64,000 bases of DNA from Arthrobacter sp. Soil764 (GTDB lineage Bacteria > Actinomycetota > Actinomycetes > Actinomycetales > Micrococcaceae), in NCBI RefSeq assembly GCF_001428075.1, contig NZ_LMSI01000001.1:225512-289511 (forward strand), written 5' to 3'. The number at the start of each line of letters is the position of its first letter. The stretch's first letter is position 1. This document shows positions 9,863 through 18,209 of this stretch, one piece after another. The position numbers and the translations under genes were made by a program. Under the pieces are notes generated by a model that saw only the letters and a program-made list of their open reading frames with translations, ran no database searches and was not told the DNA's origin.

Positions 9863-10225
9863 TCAGGCGTGCTGGTGTCCGGCGTCGGCGCGGAGTTTGT
9901 CCATGTCCAGGTTCTTGACGGCCTGGATGACCTCTTCGAGTCCGGCGGCGTTGAGGGCTCCGGGCTGGGAGAAGACCAGCGTCTTGTCTTTGAAGGCCAT
10001 CAACGTGGGGATGGACGTGATGTTTGCGGCGGCGGCGAGGGCCTGTTCGGCTTCGGTGTCCACCTTGGCGAAGGTAATGTCCGGGTGGCGCTCGGCCGCG
10101 GCGCCGTACGTGGGGGCGAACATGCGGCAGGGGCCGCACCAGGCTGCCCAGAAGTCGACAAAGACGATGTGGTTGTCCTCCAGGGTCTGGGCGAAGGAAT
10201 GCTGGGTGATGTCGATGGTTGCCAT
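9863..10225 (-). CDS. trxA: Thioredoxin
   Basis: The 120-residue protein is a canonical thioredoxin with the WCGPC active site in FWAAWCGPCRMFAPTY (about residue 30) and the cis-proline loop SIPTLMAF. It reduces disulfides or persulfides in the cytoplasm. It lies between rhodanese genes and the persulfide dioxygenase, all leftward, so it likely serves sulfane-sulfur metabolism rather than general redox control. An AAAGGA ribosome site precedes the ATG. Confidence 0.93.
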   Translation of the reverse strand: MATIDITQHSFAQTLEDNHIVFVDFWAAWCGPCRMFAPTYGAAAERHPDITFAKVDTEAEQALAAAANITSIPTLMAFKDKTLVFSQPGALNAAGLEEVIQAVKNLDMDKLRADAGHQHA

Positions 10226-10267
10226 GGTCTGTCGTGTCCTTTCGGGCCGGTTTTGGTACGGCAGGGA

Positions 10268-10564
10268 TTAGGTGGTGGGGAGGCCCGCGCGGGTCCAGGC
10301 GGTCATGCCGCCGGCCATGGTGTCGGCTTTGTAGCCAACGCCGTTCAGGGCGTCCGCGACGGCGGCGCTGCGGTTGCCGCTGCGGCAGACGGCGATCACG
10401 GGCACGGCCGGGTCCAGTTCGGACAGGCGGGCCTGCAGTTGGCCCATGGGAATGTGCAGGGCGCCGGGGATCATGCCCTCGGCGACCTCGAAGTCCTCGC
10501 GGACGTCCAGGATCCGGGCAGTGTTGCGGCGCTGGTCGGCTTCGGTGATAGTGATTTCAGCCAT
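10268..10564 (-). CDS. Single-domain rhodanese (sulfurtransferase)
   Basis: The 98-residue protein is one rhodanese domain with LDVREDFEVAEG and the active-site loop VCRSGNRS. It can carry sulfur as a cysteine persulfide. The open frame extends to 11005, but the ATG at 10564 is preceded by AAAGGAG and begins the domain (AEITITEADQ), while the longer N-terminus would overlap the next rhodanese gene. It is 42 bp upstream of thioredoxin in the same operon. Confidence 0.9.
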   Translation of the reverse strand: MAEITITEADQRRNTARILDVREDFEVAEGMIPGALHIPMGQLQARLSELDPAVPVIAVCRSGNRSAAVADALNGVGYKADTMAGGMTAWTRAGLPTT

Positions 10565-10611
10565 GGTGGTTCTCCTTTGAAATGGTTTGTGGCTGGTGGG
10601 GTGGAGCTGGG

Positions 10612-10953
10612 TCAGCGGACTGGTCCGCCGGCTTGACGCCAGGCGGCCATGCCGCCGCGGATCGAGTAGGCGTCGTAGCCCTTGGCTGCGAGAAGCCGTG
10701 CTGCCGAGGCGGACCGTACTCCGGAGGCGCAGATGGCGATGACCGGCCGGGTTTTCTGGATGCCGGCGGTGCTGGCCTGCAGCCGGTCCAGGGGCATGTG
10801 CTTGGCTTGCGGCGCCCGGCCGGTCCGCCATTCCTGGGCTGACCTGACGTCGATGAGGGTGGCGCCGGAACCCATGAGTTCCTTGGCCTGTGCCACGGAT
10901 ATGGTCTTGTAGGGCTTGCTGAAGGCCTTCTTGAGGGAGTCGAGAAGTCCCAT
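10612..10953 (-). CDS. Single-domain rhodanese (sulfurtransferase)
   Basis: This 113-residue protein has a short basic leader (MGLLDSLKKAFSKPYKTIS) and a rhodanese domain with LIDVRSAQEWRTG and the catalytic loop AICASGVRSAS. A ribosome site AGGAG precedes the ATG. It is one of four rhodanese-bearing genes in the operon; its active loop (CASGVRS) differs from the neighbour's (CRSGNRS), suggesting different sulfur acceptors. Confidence 0.9.
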   Translation of the reverse strand: MGLLDSLKKAFSKPYKTISVAQAKELMGSGATLIDVRSAQEWRTGRAPQAKHMPLDRLQASTAGIQKTRPVIAICASGVRSASAARLLAAKGYDAYSIRGGMAAWRQAGGPVR

Positions 10954-10974
10954 GGTGATCTCCTGTTGGGTGGG

Positions 10975-11733
10975 TCAGGCGGTGACCGTGCCGGCGGTGA
11001 CCCACGCCGCGACGGCGAAGATGAGTACCGCGAACGAAATGCGGATGTGCTTGTCGTGCAGGCGGCGGGCAAACCGGGCGGCAACCACGGATCCCACAAT
11101 GGCCGGCACCGCGAACGCCAGGGTGGTGGCCCAGTCGATGGTGTAGCCCGCTGCGTGGGCGCTGAACCCGGCGGCGGAGTTGACCACGATGATCGCCAGG
11201 GATGTTCCAACGGCCTGCTTCATGCGCAGGCCCAGGAAGATGGTCAGCGCGGGGGTGATGAGGAAGCCCCCGCCCACGCCGAGGAGCCCGGTAAGGAACC
11301 CAACGAGCAGTCCCACCCCCACCGCTTTCGGGGCGCAGGACCGGAACGCCCGGTGCGGCCCCGTGCTGCAGGACCCCTCAGTTTCGCGGGTCTTCATGAG
11401 CATCCTGATGCCGGCGGCCACCATGATCACGGCGAATGCCAGCATCAGGATGTTCGGGTCCAACAGCTCGCCCACGCTGGCGCCGGCCCAGGCTGCCGGA
11501 ATCCCGGCGCCCCCCACCAGCGCGATCACGGGCCAGTTCAGGCCCTCCCGGACCCGGGGGAGCAGGGCTGCCAAGGAGGATATCCCCACCACCAGCAGCG
11601 ACGTGGGAATGGCCTGGGCGGGGCTCATGCCTACCCCGTACACCAGGGCCGGAACGGCGATGATGGACCCGCCGCCGCCCACGACGCCCAGGACGATGCC
11701 GACGACGAGCCCCAGACCCAGGGCCGGGATCAT
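10975..11733 (-). CDS. TauE/SafE family sulfite/sulfur-compound exporter
   Basis: The 252-residue membrane protein has about eight hydrophobic segments and the duplicated glycine-rich TauE motifs [20 protein letters not shown] and [17 protein letters not shown]. Members export sulfite, sulfoacetate or related anions, which fits removal of the sulfite that persulfide oxidation yields. Its ATG overlaps the stop of the preceding rhodanese gene (ATGA), so the two are translationally coupled. Confidence 0.9.
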   Translation of the reverse strand: MIPALGLGLVVGIVLGVVGGGGSIIAVPALVYGVGMSPAQAIPTSLLVVGISSLAALLPRVREGLNWPVIALVGGAGIPAAWAGASVGELLDPNILMLAFAVIMVAAGIRMLMKTRETEGSCSTGPHRAFRSCAPKAVGVGLLVGFLTGLLGVGGGFLITPALTIFLGLRMKQAVGTSLAIIVVNSAAGFSAHAAGYTIDWATTLAFAVPAIVGSVVAARFARRLHDKHIRISFAVLIFAVAAWVTAGTVTA

Positions 11734-12347
11734 GCCGCTGCGCCCTCTTCAGCCGACTGCACAGGGAGCTGCAGGATGGCGCTTTCGCGGGTGGGCTCCT
11801 GGGCGGCCTTGTTCCACGGCATGGCCGAGAGGGCCTTGCCCATGGCGCAGGTGTTGGTGGCCGCCGAGAATGTCAGCCCGGTGCCGATGGCGCCGGCCAG
11901 CATGCGGACCTTGGGCGAGACGAACTTGCCTCCTGCCAGGCCCAGCATCACCAGGGAGCCTGCGGCCAGACGGACCTGGCGCTCCAGGTCCCAGCGGTCC
12001 TTGCCCTTGACCACGTCGCCGCCGGCGGCAGCGAACCCGGGAACCCCGCCGGTGAGCACGTAGGCGGTGTCGAGGCCAACGGTGGCCATGCGCTGCCGGG
12101 CCTGCTCGGCACGGACGCCGGACTGGCAGACCAGGACTACACGCGAACCCAGCCGGGCAGCGAGCTCGTCAGTGTGCTCGGACAGCAGCGGCAGCGGCAC
12201 GTTGTAGGAGCCGCGGATGTGCATGGATTCGAATTCAGCGGCGGAACGCACATCGATTACCACAAGGTCCTGGTGCTCTTTGATCCAGGACTGGAGAGCC
12301 TCAGGGGCGAGTGCGGTGACGGCGGGTGCCTTGGAAGGGGGAGTCAT
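11730..12347 (-). CDS. Rhodanese with C-terminal DUF2892-type membrane segment
   Basis: The 205-residue protein has an N-terminal rhodanese domain ([17 protein letters not shown], active loop [10 protein letters not shown]) and a C-terminal DUF2892-like region with two hydrophobic segments, as in YgaP, so it anchors a sulfurtransferase to the membrane. The chosen ATG (12347) starts the conserved region; the frame continues to 12416, but that part would run through the operator boxes. It is the first gene of the leftward sulfide operon and is followed at once by the exporter gene. Confidence 0.88.
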   Translation of the reverse strand: MTPPSKAPAVTALAPEALQSWIKEHQDLVVIDVRSAAEFESMHIRGSYNVPLPLLSEHTDELAARLGSRVVLVCQSGVRAEQARQRMATVGLDTAYVLTGGVPGFAAAGGDVVKGKDRWDLERQVRLAAGSLVMLGLAGGKFVSPKVRMLAGAIGTGLTFSAATNTCAMGKALSAMPWNKAAQEPTRESAILQLPVQSAEEGAAA

Positions 12348-12375
12348 TGGTGGCCTCTCGGAAGGGGTCGGATGG

Positions 12376-12433
12376 ATACCCCACCGAGTATCGCAGATAC
12401 CCCCGGGGGTAGTCAAAACACCCGTGGGGGTAT
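12376..12433. promoter_or_regulatory. Three CstR/CsoR-type operator boxes, 21 bp apart
   Basis: Three related 16-bp palindromes begin at 12376 (ATACCCCACCGAGTAT), 12397 (ATACCCCCGGGGGTAG) and 12418 (ACACCCGTGGGGGTAT). Their spacing is exactly 21 bp, two helical turns, so bound tetramers would sit on one DNA face. The boxes fill the divergent promoter of the repressor gene and the sulfide operon. Confidence 0.85.
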
Positions 12434-12437
12434 ATAG

Positions 12438-12731
<294 letters not shown>

Positions 12732-12775
12732 CCTGCCGCCGAACCGCCGGACCCGACGCAACTTTGAGGAGCAAC

Positions 12776-13195
12776 ATGACGTACACATTGGCCACCGCCG
12801 TCTCCCTGCCTTGGGCGGAAGCAGTGGACCGCACCCGTGAGGCCCTTGCAGCGCAGGGGTTCGGGATCCTGACCGAAATCAACGTCCGTTCCACCTTCGA
12901 AGCCAAGCTCGGCGCCGAAGCCGCGGACGCCGTCGGGGATTACATCATCCTCGGTGCCTGCAACCCGGCCCTTGCCAGCAGGGCCCTCGCCGCTGAACCG
13001 GAAATGGGCGCGTTGCTGCCCTGCAACGTGGTGGTGCGCCGTAACCAGTCGGCGGACGTTACCACGGTGGAAGCCATCGACCCGCAGACCATGGTGCAGC
13101 TCAGCAGCGCCCCTGCCGTTAAGGAAGTGGCGGACGACGCCGGTACGCGGCTTCGGAAGGCCCTGGCCGACCTGGACGGAACCACCAGGCTGTAG
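12776..13195 (+). CDS. DUF302 domain protein
   Basis: The 139-residue protein matches the DUF302 fold (REALAAQGFGILTEINVRSTFEAKLGAEA ... YIILGACNPALA), found singly in many bacteria and often beside CsoR-family repressors and sulfur or copper genes. Its biochemical role is unknown. The ATG has a GAGGAG ribosome site, 44 bp after the repressor stop, so it is probably cotranscribed with it. Confidence 0.85.
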   Translation: MTYTLATAVSLPWAEAVDRTREALAAQGFGILTEINVRSTFEAKLGAEAADAVGDYIILGACNPALASRALAAEPEMGALLPCNVVVRRNQSADVTTVEAIDPQTMVQLSSAPAVKEVADDAGTRLRKALADLDGTTRL

Positions 13196-13224
13196 CGCCG
13201 TTCGCGTACAGGATCCTTTGAATC

Positions 13225-14382
13225 TCATGGGGTCCCCTGTCGTAGTGCGGTTCGGGAGGACGTGTCAGGCTGGCATTTCGTTGCCGGCAGAACGGTGAGG
13301 ATTCCGAGTATTCCGGCCGCGGTGAAGGCCAAAACCGGTGAGACGTGGTCAAACAGGACTCCAAGTGTTGCCGAGCCAAGCGCCTGACCGATGGCAAGGG
13401 CAATGAACAGCGCGGCAGTGCCTTGGGCTGCGCAGCCGGGAACCAATCGGACGGCCCAGATGATCAGAACCCCGCACAGGGCGGTGTAGCTGGCGGCGAA
13501 CAGTGCCACGGAGGTATACGCGGTGAAGGGGCTGCCCGGTGCCACGCCCAGCACGACGGTGGCCCCTGCCATGGCCAATGACGTCAGGTTCCAGGCCGTC
13601 CGCACGCTCCAGGCCTTAACGATTTTTCCGGCTGTTGCACCGAGTACCCCAAAGGCGCCCAGGACCATCCACGCAAGGATGGAGTATGCCTCGTCACCTG
13701 GACGGGAAACGGCCATGACGGTGCGGCCGAAAGTCCAGACCGCGGCACTGGACGCGCCGGCCAGGACTGCCGCGGCGATGGGCCAGGCCAGTGGCGTCAG
13801 GTCGCGGGCCCGTACGTGAGATGGCCGGCCAACCGCGCGGTCCCGGCCGGCCGTCCGGTCAGCACGGAGGGTGGCAATGGCCGCGACGGCGACGAGGGCT
13901 GCGATTGCCACCCAGCCCAGGCGCCATTGGCCAGTGGTGAGGAACATGAGGATGCCCGCGACCACGATGCCCGCTCCCGTGCCGGCATTAACAATCGTCT
14001 GCGCGCTTTCCTGGCGCGCCGGGGCGATGTTGCGCTCGATCAACGTGACCAGGCCCGGGGTGGCGAACCCTGCGCCGGCGCCGGCCAGGATGACACTCAT
14101 TCCAAGGACATCGACATTAGGCGCAACCGCCACACCCGTCGAACCCAGGGCAGCCGTAATCCCCGCGCACATGACCACGAGCCTTGGGCTGGCAGCAAGG
14201 CGTAAAGCGAGAACTGCCGCAAAGCAGAAAGAGAGGAAGCTCCCGGCCTGGATGAACCCGGCAGTGGCCGAACCCATCTGAAAGGTCTCGCTGAACCGGG
14301 GCAGGAAAAGCCCGTAGCCGAAGCGCGCCAGCCCGTAGGTCGCCGCTATCAATGCCATTCCGCTGGCCACCATCGCCCGCAC
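13225..14382 (-). CDS. MFS transporter (YbfB-like/aromatic or drug carrier)
   Basis: The protein has about 385 residues and about twelve hydrophobic segments. The motif TYGLARFGYGLFLPRFSE near the N-terminus is typical of YbfB/YjiJ-type MFS proteins. A GTG start at 14382 is chosen because GAGGAGG lies 5 bp upstream; the longer TTG start (14403) has no ribosome site. It is divergent from a TetR regulator across paired palindromes and is probably its target. The substrate is unknown. Confidence 0.82.
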   Translation of the reverse strand: MRAMVASGMALIAATYGLARFGYGLFLPRFSETFQMGSATAGFIQAGSFLSFCFAAVLALRLAASPRLVVMCAGITAALGSTGVAVAPNVDVLGMSVILAGAGAGFATPGLVTLIERNIAPARQESAQTIVNAGTGAGIVVAGILMFLTTGQWRLGWVAIAALVAVAAIATLRADRTAGRDRAVGRPSHVRARDLTPLAWPIAAAVLAGASSAAVWTFGRTVMAVSRPGDEAYSILAWMVLGAFGVLGATAGKIVKAWSVRTAWNLTSLAMAGATVVLGVAPGSPFTAYTSVALFAASYTALCGVLIIWAVRLVPGCAAQGTAALFIALAIGQALGSATLGVLFDHVSPVLAFTAAGILGILTVLPATKCQPDTSSRTALRQGTP

Positions 14383-14407
14383 GGGATCCTCCTCAAACGC
14401 CAAAAAC

Positions 14408-14443
14408 AGAACGCTCGTTACAGTACAGTAGAACTAGCGTTCT
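14408..14443. promoter_or_regulatory. Paired TetR operator candidates
   Basis: Two related 14-bp palindromes, AGAACGCTCGTTAC (14408-14421) and AGAACTAGCGTTCT (14430-14443), lie with centres 22 bp apart in the divergent promoter. Their outer halves also make a 9-bp inverted repeat (CAGAACGCT / AGCGTTCTG). This is the layout expected for TetR dimers bound at two sites. Confidence 0.72.
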
Positions 14444-14469
14444 GCAATAGGGGCAGTTACAGTGGAGTT

Positions 14470-15051
14470 GTGACCACCGGCCCGCGACTTCCAGCCCGCG
14501 CACGCTTGCTCAAGGCAGCCGACCAAGTTCTGTTCGACCAGGGCATCCGGGCCACTCCCGTCGATGCGCTGCTGCAGGCGGCGGAGGTCTCCGCCGCCAC
14601 CCTGTACACGCATTTCGGGAGCAAGGACGCACTGGTCGCTGAAGCCTTAAGGATCAGGCTGGCGGACTGGCAGGGAGTCTGGGACCAGCACATCGTGGCG
14701 GCCGATAACGATATGGCGCGGTTATTGGCAGTGTTTGACGCCCTTGCTTCCTACCGGCGCGACCAGGACCACCCTTCACGCTGGTGCGCTTTCCTGGCTG
14801 CCGCCACCGAGCTTCCCGCAGCCGCAGAAGAGATCAGCGCCGTCCTCGCCGCGGATACCGCCCTGCTCGCCACCCGGCTCCTGCATTTCTCACGCCCCCT
14901 CGCCGGCCTGCGGGCTCAAGACCTGGCCGACGAGGTACTCCTGGCCTACAGCGGAACCCTGACTGCTTTCCTGCGGGGATACCCCCATTCTCCGATTGAC
15001 GTCGGCCGCCGACTGGCCCGCTCGGCAGCTGAAGCGCACGGGAGAAAGTGA
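14470..15051 (+). CDS. TetR-family transcriptional regulator
   Basis: The 193-residue protein has an N-terminal TetR helix-turn-helix (ADQVLFDQGIRATPVDALLQAAEVSAATLYTHFGSKDALVAEAL) and a variable ligand-binding domain. It begins at GTG with a weak GTGGAG site. It probably represses the divergent MFS carrier and itself through the palindromes at 14408-14443. The inducer is unknown. Confidence 0.88.
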   Translation: MTTGPRLPARARLLKAADQVLFDQGIRATPVDALLQAAEVSAATLYTHFGSKDALVAEALRIRLADWQGVWDQHIVAADNDMARLLAVFDALASYRRDQDHPSRWCAFLAAATELPAAAEEISAVLAADTALLATRLLHFSRPLAGLRAQDLADEVLLAYSGTLTAFLRGYPHSPIDVGRRLARSAAEAHGRK

Positions 15052-15057
15052 TGCTTG

Positions 15058-15090
15058 GCCCCGCCCAAACCGCGGTGGTTTGGGCGGGGC
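15058..15090. terminator. Bidirectional terminator between convergent genes
   Basis: A perfect 14-bp inverted repeat (GCCCCGCCCAAACC / GGTTTGGGCGGGGC) with a 5-nt loop begins 7 bp after the TetR stop and ends 24 bp before the convergent DUF305 stop. Confidence 0.85.
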
Positions 15091-15113
15091 TACAGATAAG
15101 GGCTGCGAGCCGC

Positions 15114-15689
15114 CTAGTAGCGGTCCAGGATGGCCTTCATCTGGGTGATCTCCTCCTGTTGGGACTTCACGATCGAATCGCAAAGCTTGACGATCTCAGG
15201 GTCGCTGATATCCGATTCCTGGCAGACGAGGAGCGCGCGTGAGTGGTGGGGGATCATGGACTTCAGGAACTGCTCATTTCCCACGAACGTCTCAGTCCGT
15301 CCCAAGGCGAAGACCGCGACGAAGAGCACCGCGAAGCCGGCAAGCATGGCGATGTTCGCCTTCCGGTTCCTGAACATGGACCACATGCCCACGATCATGA
15401 CCATGGCCATGGCCGACACCATCAGCAAAGCCATCCAGAAGTTGCTCAGGTTGAAATAGAAGTGGTCGATCGAGCGGACCATCGACATGGACAGCACCCA
15501 CATCAGGGCGAGGCTGACCAGCAGGATAATGGCAAACTTCAGATACATCCGGGATGACCCGTGGCCGCCGTTTCCCCCGGCCTGCTGATGGCCACCCGCT
15601 TTATGGTCTTCACGCTGATGCTGATCGTGGTGGTTCCTGCGGTCGGAATCGGCCGCCCGGCCGTCCGGGCGCTCTTGTGCTGAACTCAT
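15114..15689 (-). CDS. DUF305-type membrane protein, His-rich N-terminus
   Basis: The 191-residue protein has a His/Arg-rich cytoplasmic leader, about three hydrophobic segments (from MYLKFAIILL on) and a C-terminal DUF305-like helix pair with the signature KSMIPHHSRALLVCQE and ITQMKAILDRY. DUF305 proteins are common in metal-resistance regions, and the next gene encodes a cysteine-rich copper-binding protein, so a role in copper or silver tolerance is plausible but unproven. Confidence 0.85.
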   Translation of the reverse strand: MSSAQERPDGRAADSDRRNHHDQHQREDHKAGGHQQAGGNGGHGSSRMYLKFAIILLVSLALMWVLSMSMVRSIDHFYFNLSNFWMALLMVSAMAMVMIVGMWSMFRNRKANIAMLAGFAVLFVAVFALGRTETFVGNEQFLKSMIPHHSRALLVCQESDISDPEIVKLCDSIVKSQQEEITQMKAILDRY

Positions 15690-15856
15690 GGGAATTTCCT
15701 TTCAATGTTTTGGGACGGTCTTTGCCGGATGCCTGGGCAGGACCGTTCAGGCAGCCCGATTGCAGCGCGCACGCCGAAACCCCAACGCGGAGCCGCGCGG
15801 TCAGCGGGCTCCGTGCCGGGGCCGGTTCCAGCGTTACGGGTTGCTGCCGGGCCGCG

Positions 15857-16264
15857 TCAGCCCAGGGAGGCGAGGAGGTCGGAGCAGGCCTGCTCGCAGC
15901 GGCGGCAGGATTCGGCGCAAACCCGGCAGTGCTCATGCATGGAGGCGTGCTCGGCGCATTCATCGCCGCAGGCCTTGCACGCTGCCCGGCAGGCTTCGAG
16001 TACCGCCCGGTTTATGTTTGCGTCGTACCCGGTGTGGCGGGAGAGGACGTTGCCGGTGGCTGCGCAGATGTCCGCACAGTCCAGGTTGGTGCGGATGCAT
16101 TTGGTCAGTTCCGCCACCATGTCTTCACTGAGGCAGGCGTCGGCGCAGGCTGTGCAGGTCTGGGCACATTCGAAGCAGGCCTTGATGCATTCAGCGAGCT
16201 TGCCCTTGTCCAGGTTGCCAAGGTCTTTGGGATAGGTGTCCAGCATGGACTGGATGTGGGTCAT
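15857..16264 (-). CDS. Cysteine-rich four-helix-bundle copper-binding protein
   Basis: The 135-residue protein has regularly spaced cysteines in helical CxxC/CxxxC patterns (CIKACFECAQTCTACADAC, CRAACKACGDEC, CRVCAESCRRC), as in Csp-type copper storage proteins and DUF326 four-helix proteins. No signal peptide is seen, so it should be cytosolic. It would bind many Cu(I) ions per bundle. It sits between the DUF305 gene and a small His/Cys protein gene, all leftward, suggesting a copper-handling unit. Confidence 0.9.
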   Translation of the reverse strand: MTHIQSMLDTYPKDLGNLDKGKLAECIKACFECAQTCTACADACLSEDMVAELTKCIRTNLDCADICAATGNVLSRHTGYDANINRAVLEACRAACKACGDECAEHASMHEHCRVCAESCRRCEQACSDLLASLG

Positions 16265-16317
16265 TGTGGTCTCTCATTTCCGGTCGTCATGGGTGTGGGC
16301 GGGGAACAGCGTCCCGT

Positions 16318-16716
16318 CTACGTCCGGCTGATGGAAAGTTGATCCAGTGTGAGGGCCTGGCGCCTGGGTTGGGTGTCCGGGTGCCCGTTGGCAAGGGCGG
16401 GATGCGTACCCGCAGAGAGCGCCACGGCGGGTGGGTCCGGTACCGCTGCCCGAAGTGGCGCCGGTTCGCTGCGTGACGCGGGGTAGCGCTGGCAGCAGGC
16501 ATGATGCTGTGGGAAGTCGTCCGGTGAGTGGGTGGCGGATGCGTATGCGGCTCCGGCCTGGACCGGGTCCTGCCCTGCCATCAGCGTGTATCTGCTGCCC
16601 TGCGAGTAGGAGGCTGCGGCCACCAGCAGTACGGCCAGGAGAAACCAGGTCAAAACCGCTCGCGGTGCTGCAGGCACGCGAGCGGCATTTCCATCAATCA
16701 CCCCAGGCCTCGTCAC
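16318..16716 (-). CDS. Small membrane-anchored hypothetical protein (HHxCC motif)
   Basis: The 132-residue protein has one N-terminal hydrophobic segment (VLTWFLLAVLLVAAASYSQG) followed by an extracytoplasmic Pro/Ala-rich tail with FPQHHACCQRY. No family is recognised. A strong ribosome site (GGAAGGAG) lies just before the GTG start, which supports it being real. The His/Cys cluster and its place 53 bp upstream of the copper-binding protein suggest metal binding outside the membrane. Confidence 0.6.
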   Translation of the reverse strand: MTRPGVIDGNAARVPAAPRAVLTWFLLAVLLVAAASYSQGSRYTLMAGQDPVQAGAAYASATHSPDDFPQHHACCQRYPASRSEPAPLRAAVPDPPAVALSAGTHPALANGHPDTQPRRQALTLDQLSISRT

Positions 16717-16788
16717 CGACTCCTTCCTTCAGTGCGCGGTTCCCGGCACCGCAGCGTCCGTAGTGCCGCCGGCACCCTTTGTGATCTA

Positions 16789-16799
16789 CTACTAAGTAG
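16789..16799. promoter_or_regulatory. Palindrome CTACTAAGTAG before the flavodoxin operon
   Basis: An 11-bp palindrome with a single central base lies about 40 bp upstream of the flavoprotein ATG in an AT-richer stretch. It could be an operator or promoter element; no cognate regulator is adjacent. Confidence 0.4.
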
Positions 16800-16840
16800 A
16801 CTGACTATTTTCGCCGAGAAAATCAAGGGAGCTTCCGCCG

Positions 16841-17449
16841 ATGTCCGAACTGTCCGCTCTTGCCCTCGTTTGCACCCTGACCCCTTCCCCGGAGCCCTCC
16901 AGCAGTGAGCTGATGGCCCAGCACATCCTGGACGAGCTGGAAGGCCAGGGGGTCGCCACGGAGTCTTTGCGGATCGTGGACTATGACGTGAAGCGCGGCG
17001 TGCAGGTGGACATGGGCAACGGCGGCCAGTGGCCAACCATCCGCGAGCGGATCCTGGCGGCGGACATCCTGGTCCTGTCCACCCCCATCTGGATGGGCCA
17101 CCCCTGCAGCGTTGCCCAGCAGGTCATGGAGCGCCTGGATGCCGACCTGTCCGAAACGGACGACGACGGCCGGCCCGTCATGTACGGAAAAGTGGCCACG
17201 GTGGCCGTGGTGGGCAACGAGGACGGGGCCCACAAGGTCATCGCCGACATGATGCAGGGCCTTAACGATGTCGGTTTCAGCCTGCCGGCGCAGGGCGGCA
17301 CCTACTGGGTGGGCGAGGCCATGCAGACCGTGGACTTCAAGGACCTTGACCAGGTGCCGGATCCGGTGGCCTCCACCAATGCAGGGCTGGCCCGCAACGC
17401 CGTGCACCTGGCCCGCCTGCTGCGCTCCAGCCAATACCCCGCCAAGTAG
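16841..17449 (+). CDS. Flavodoxin-like / NADPH-dependent FMN reductase family protein
   Basis: The 202-residue protein has a flavodoxin-like fold, with an N-terminal beta strand and phosphate-binding region (ALVCTLTPSPEPSSSELMAQ) and LVLSTPIWMGHPCSVAQQVMERLD for the isoalloxazine ring. It probably reduces quinones or similar substrates in the cytosol. It heads a three-gene rightward run with a HAD-type dehalogenase and an alpha/beta hydrolase, with gaps of 40 and 45 bp. Confidence 0.85.
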   Translation: MSELSALALVCTLTPSPEPSSSELMAQHILDELEGQGVATESLRIVDYDVKRGVQVDMGNGGQWPTIRERILAADILVLSTPIWMGHPCSVAQQVMERLDADLSETDDDGRPVMYGKVATVAVVGNEDGAHKVIADMMQGLNDVGFSLPAQGGTYWVGEAMQTVDFKDLDQVPDPVASTNAGLARNAVHLARLLRSSQYPAK

Positions 17450-17489
17450 CACACTCATAACCCGCATCGGGGAACAGGAAAGGAAGACC

Positions 17490-18164
17490 ATGCCCACCCA
17501 ACCACTGGTCATTGTTTTCGACGTCAACGAGACACTGTCTGACATGGCCCCGCTCGGCGAAGCATTCGCACAGGTCGGGGCGCCCCGGGAGCTGGCCAAA
17601 CTCTGGTTCGCCACCCTGCTGCGGGACGGCTTCGCCCTCACGGCCAGCGGCGATAACGAAGCCTTCGCGGCCATCGGCGCCGAAGCCCTCCGCACCCTGC
17701 TGGCAGCCGAAGGGATCTCCGGGAACCTGGATGCCGCCGTCGAACGGATCATGACGGCCATGCAGAACCTTTCGCTGCACCCGGACGTCACGGATGGCGT
17801 GCGTGCCCTGGCCGCCGCCGGGCACCGGCTGATCACCCTGACCAACGGGGCGGCGGCCAACACCAACAAACTGTTTGCCGCCGGCGGCATCAGGGACCGC
17901 TTTGAGCTGCTCCTGTCCGTGGAGGACGCCCCCGCGTGGAAGCCGGGCCGCGCCGCCTATGAGTACGCGGCAGCATCGGCCCAAGCGGAGCCTTCAAACA
18001 TGCTGCTGGTCGCCGTGCACCCCTGGGACATCCACGGGGCAGCCAAGGCGGGGCTCCGGACTGCCTGGCTCAACAGGACCGGCGCGCGCTACCCGTCGTA
18101 CTTCCAGGCCCCGGACATCACCATCAGCGCGCTGACGGAACTGCCCGCGGTACTCGCCGCGTAG
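17490..18164 (+). CDS. Haloacid dehalogenase type II-like hydrolase
   Basis: The 224-residue protein shows the HAD motifs: the nucleophile aspartate in VIVFDVNETLSD, motif II in LITLTNGAA, the lysine in APAWKPGRAAYEYAA, and the acidic region MLLVAVHPWDIHGA. The first motif DVNETL is that of 2-haloacid dehalogenases. It begins at an ATG after AGGAAGA. The next gene encodes a hydrolase with a haloalkane dehalogenase-like nucleophile, so a halogenated substrate is conceivable but not shown. Confidence 0.87.
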   Translation: MPTQPLVIVFDVNETLSDMAPLGEAFAQVGAPRELAKLWFATLLRDGFALTASGDNEAFAAIGAEALRTLLAAEGISGNLDAAVERIMTAMQNLSLHPDVTDGVRALAAAGHRLITLTNGAAANTNKLFAAGGIRDRFELLLSVEDAPAWKPGRAAYEYAAASAQAEPSNMLLVAVHPWDIHGAAKAGLRTAWLNRTGARYPSYFQAPDITISALTELPAVLAA

Positions 18165-18209
18165 GCACGCCACTGACAGCGCACATCCCATCGGAAACGG
18201 AGACCACCC

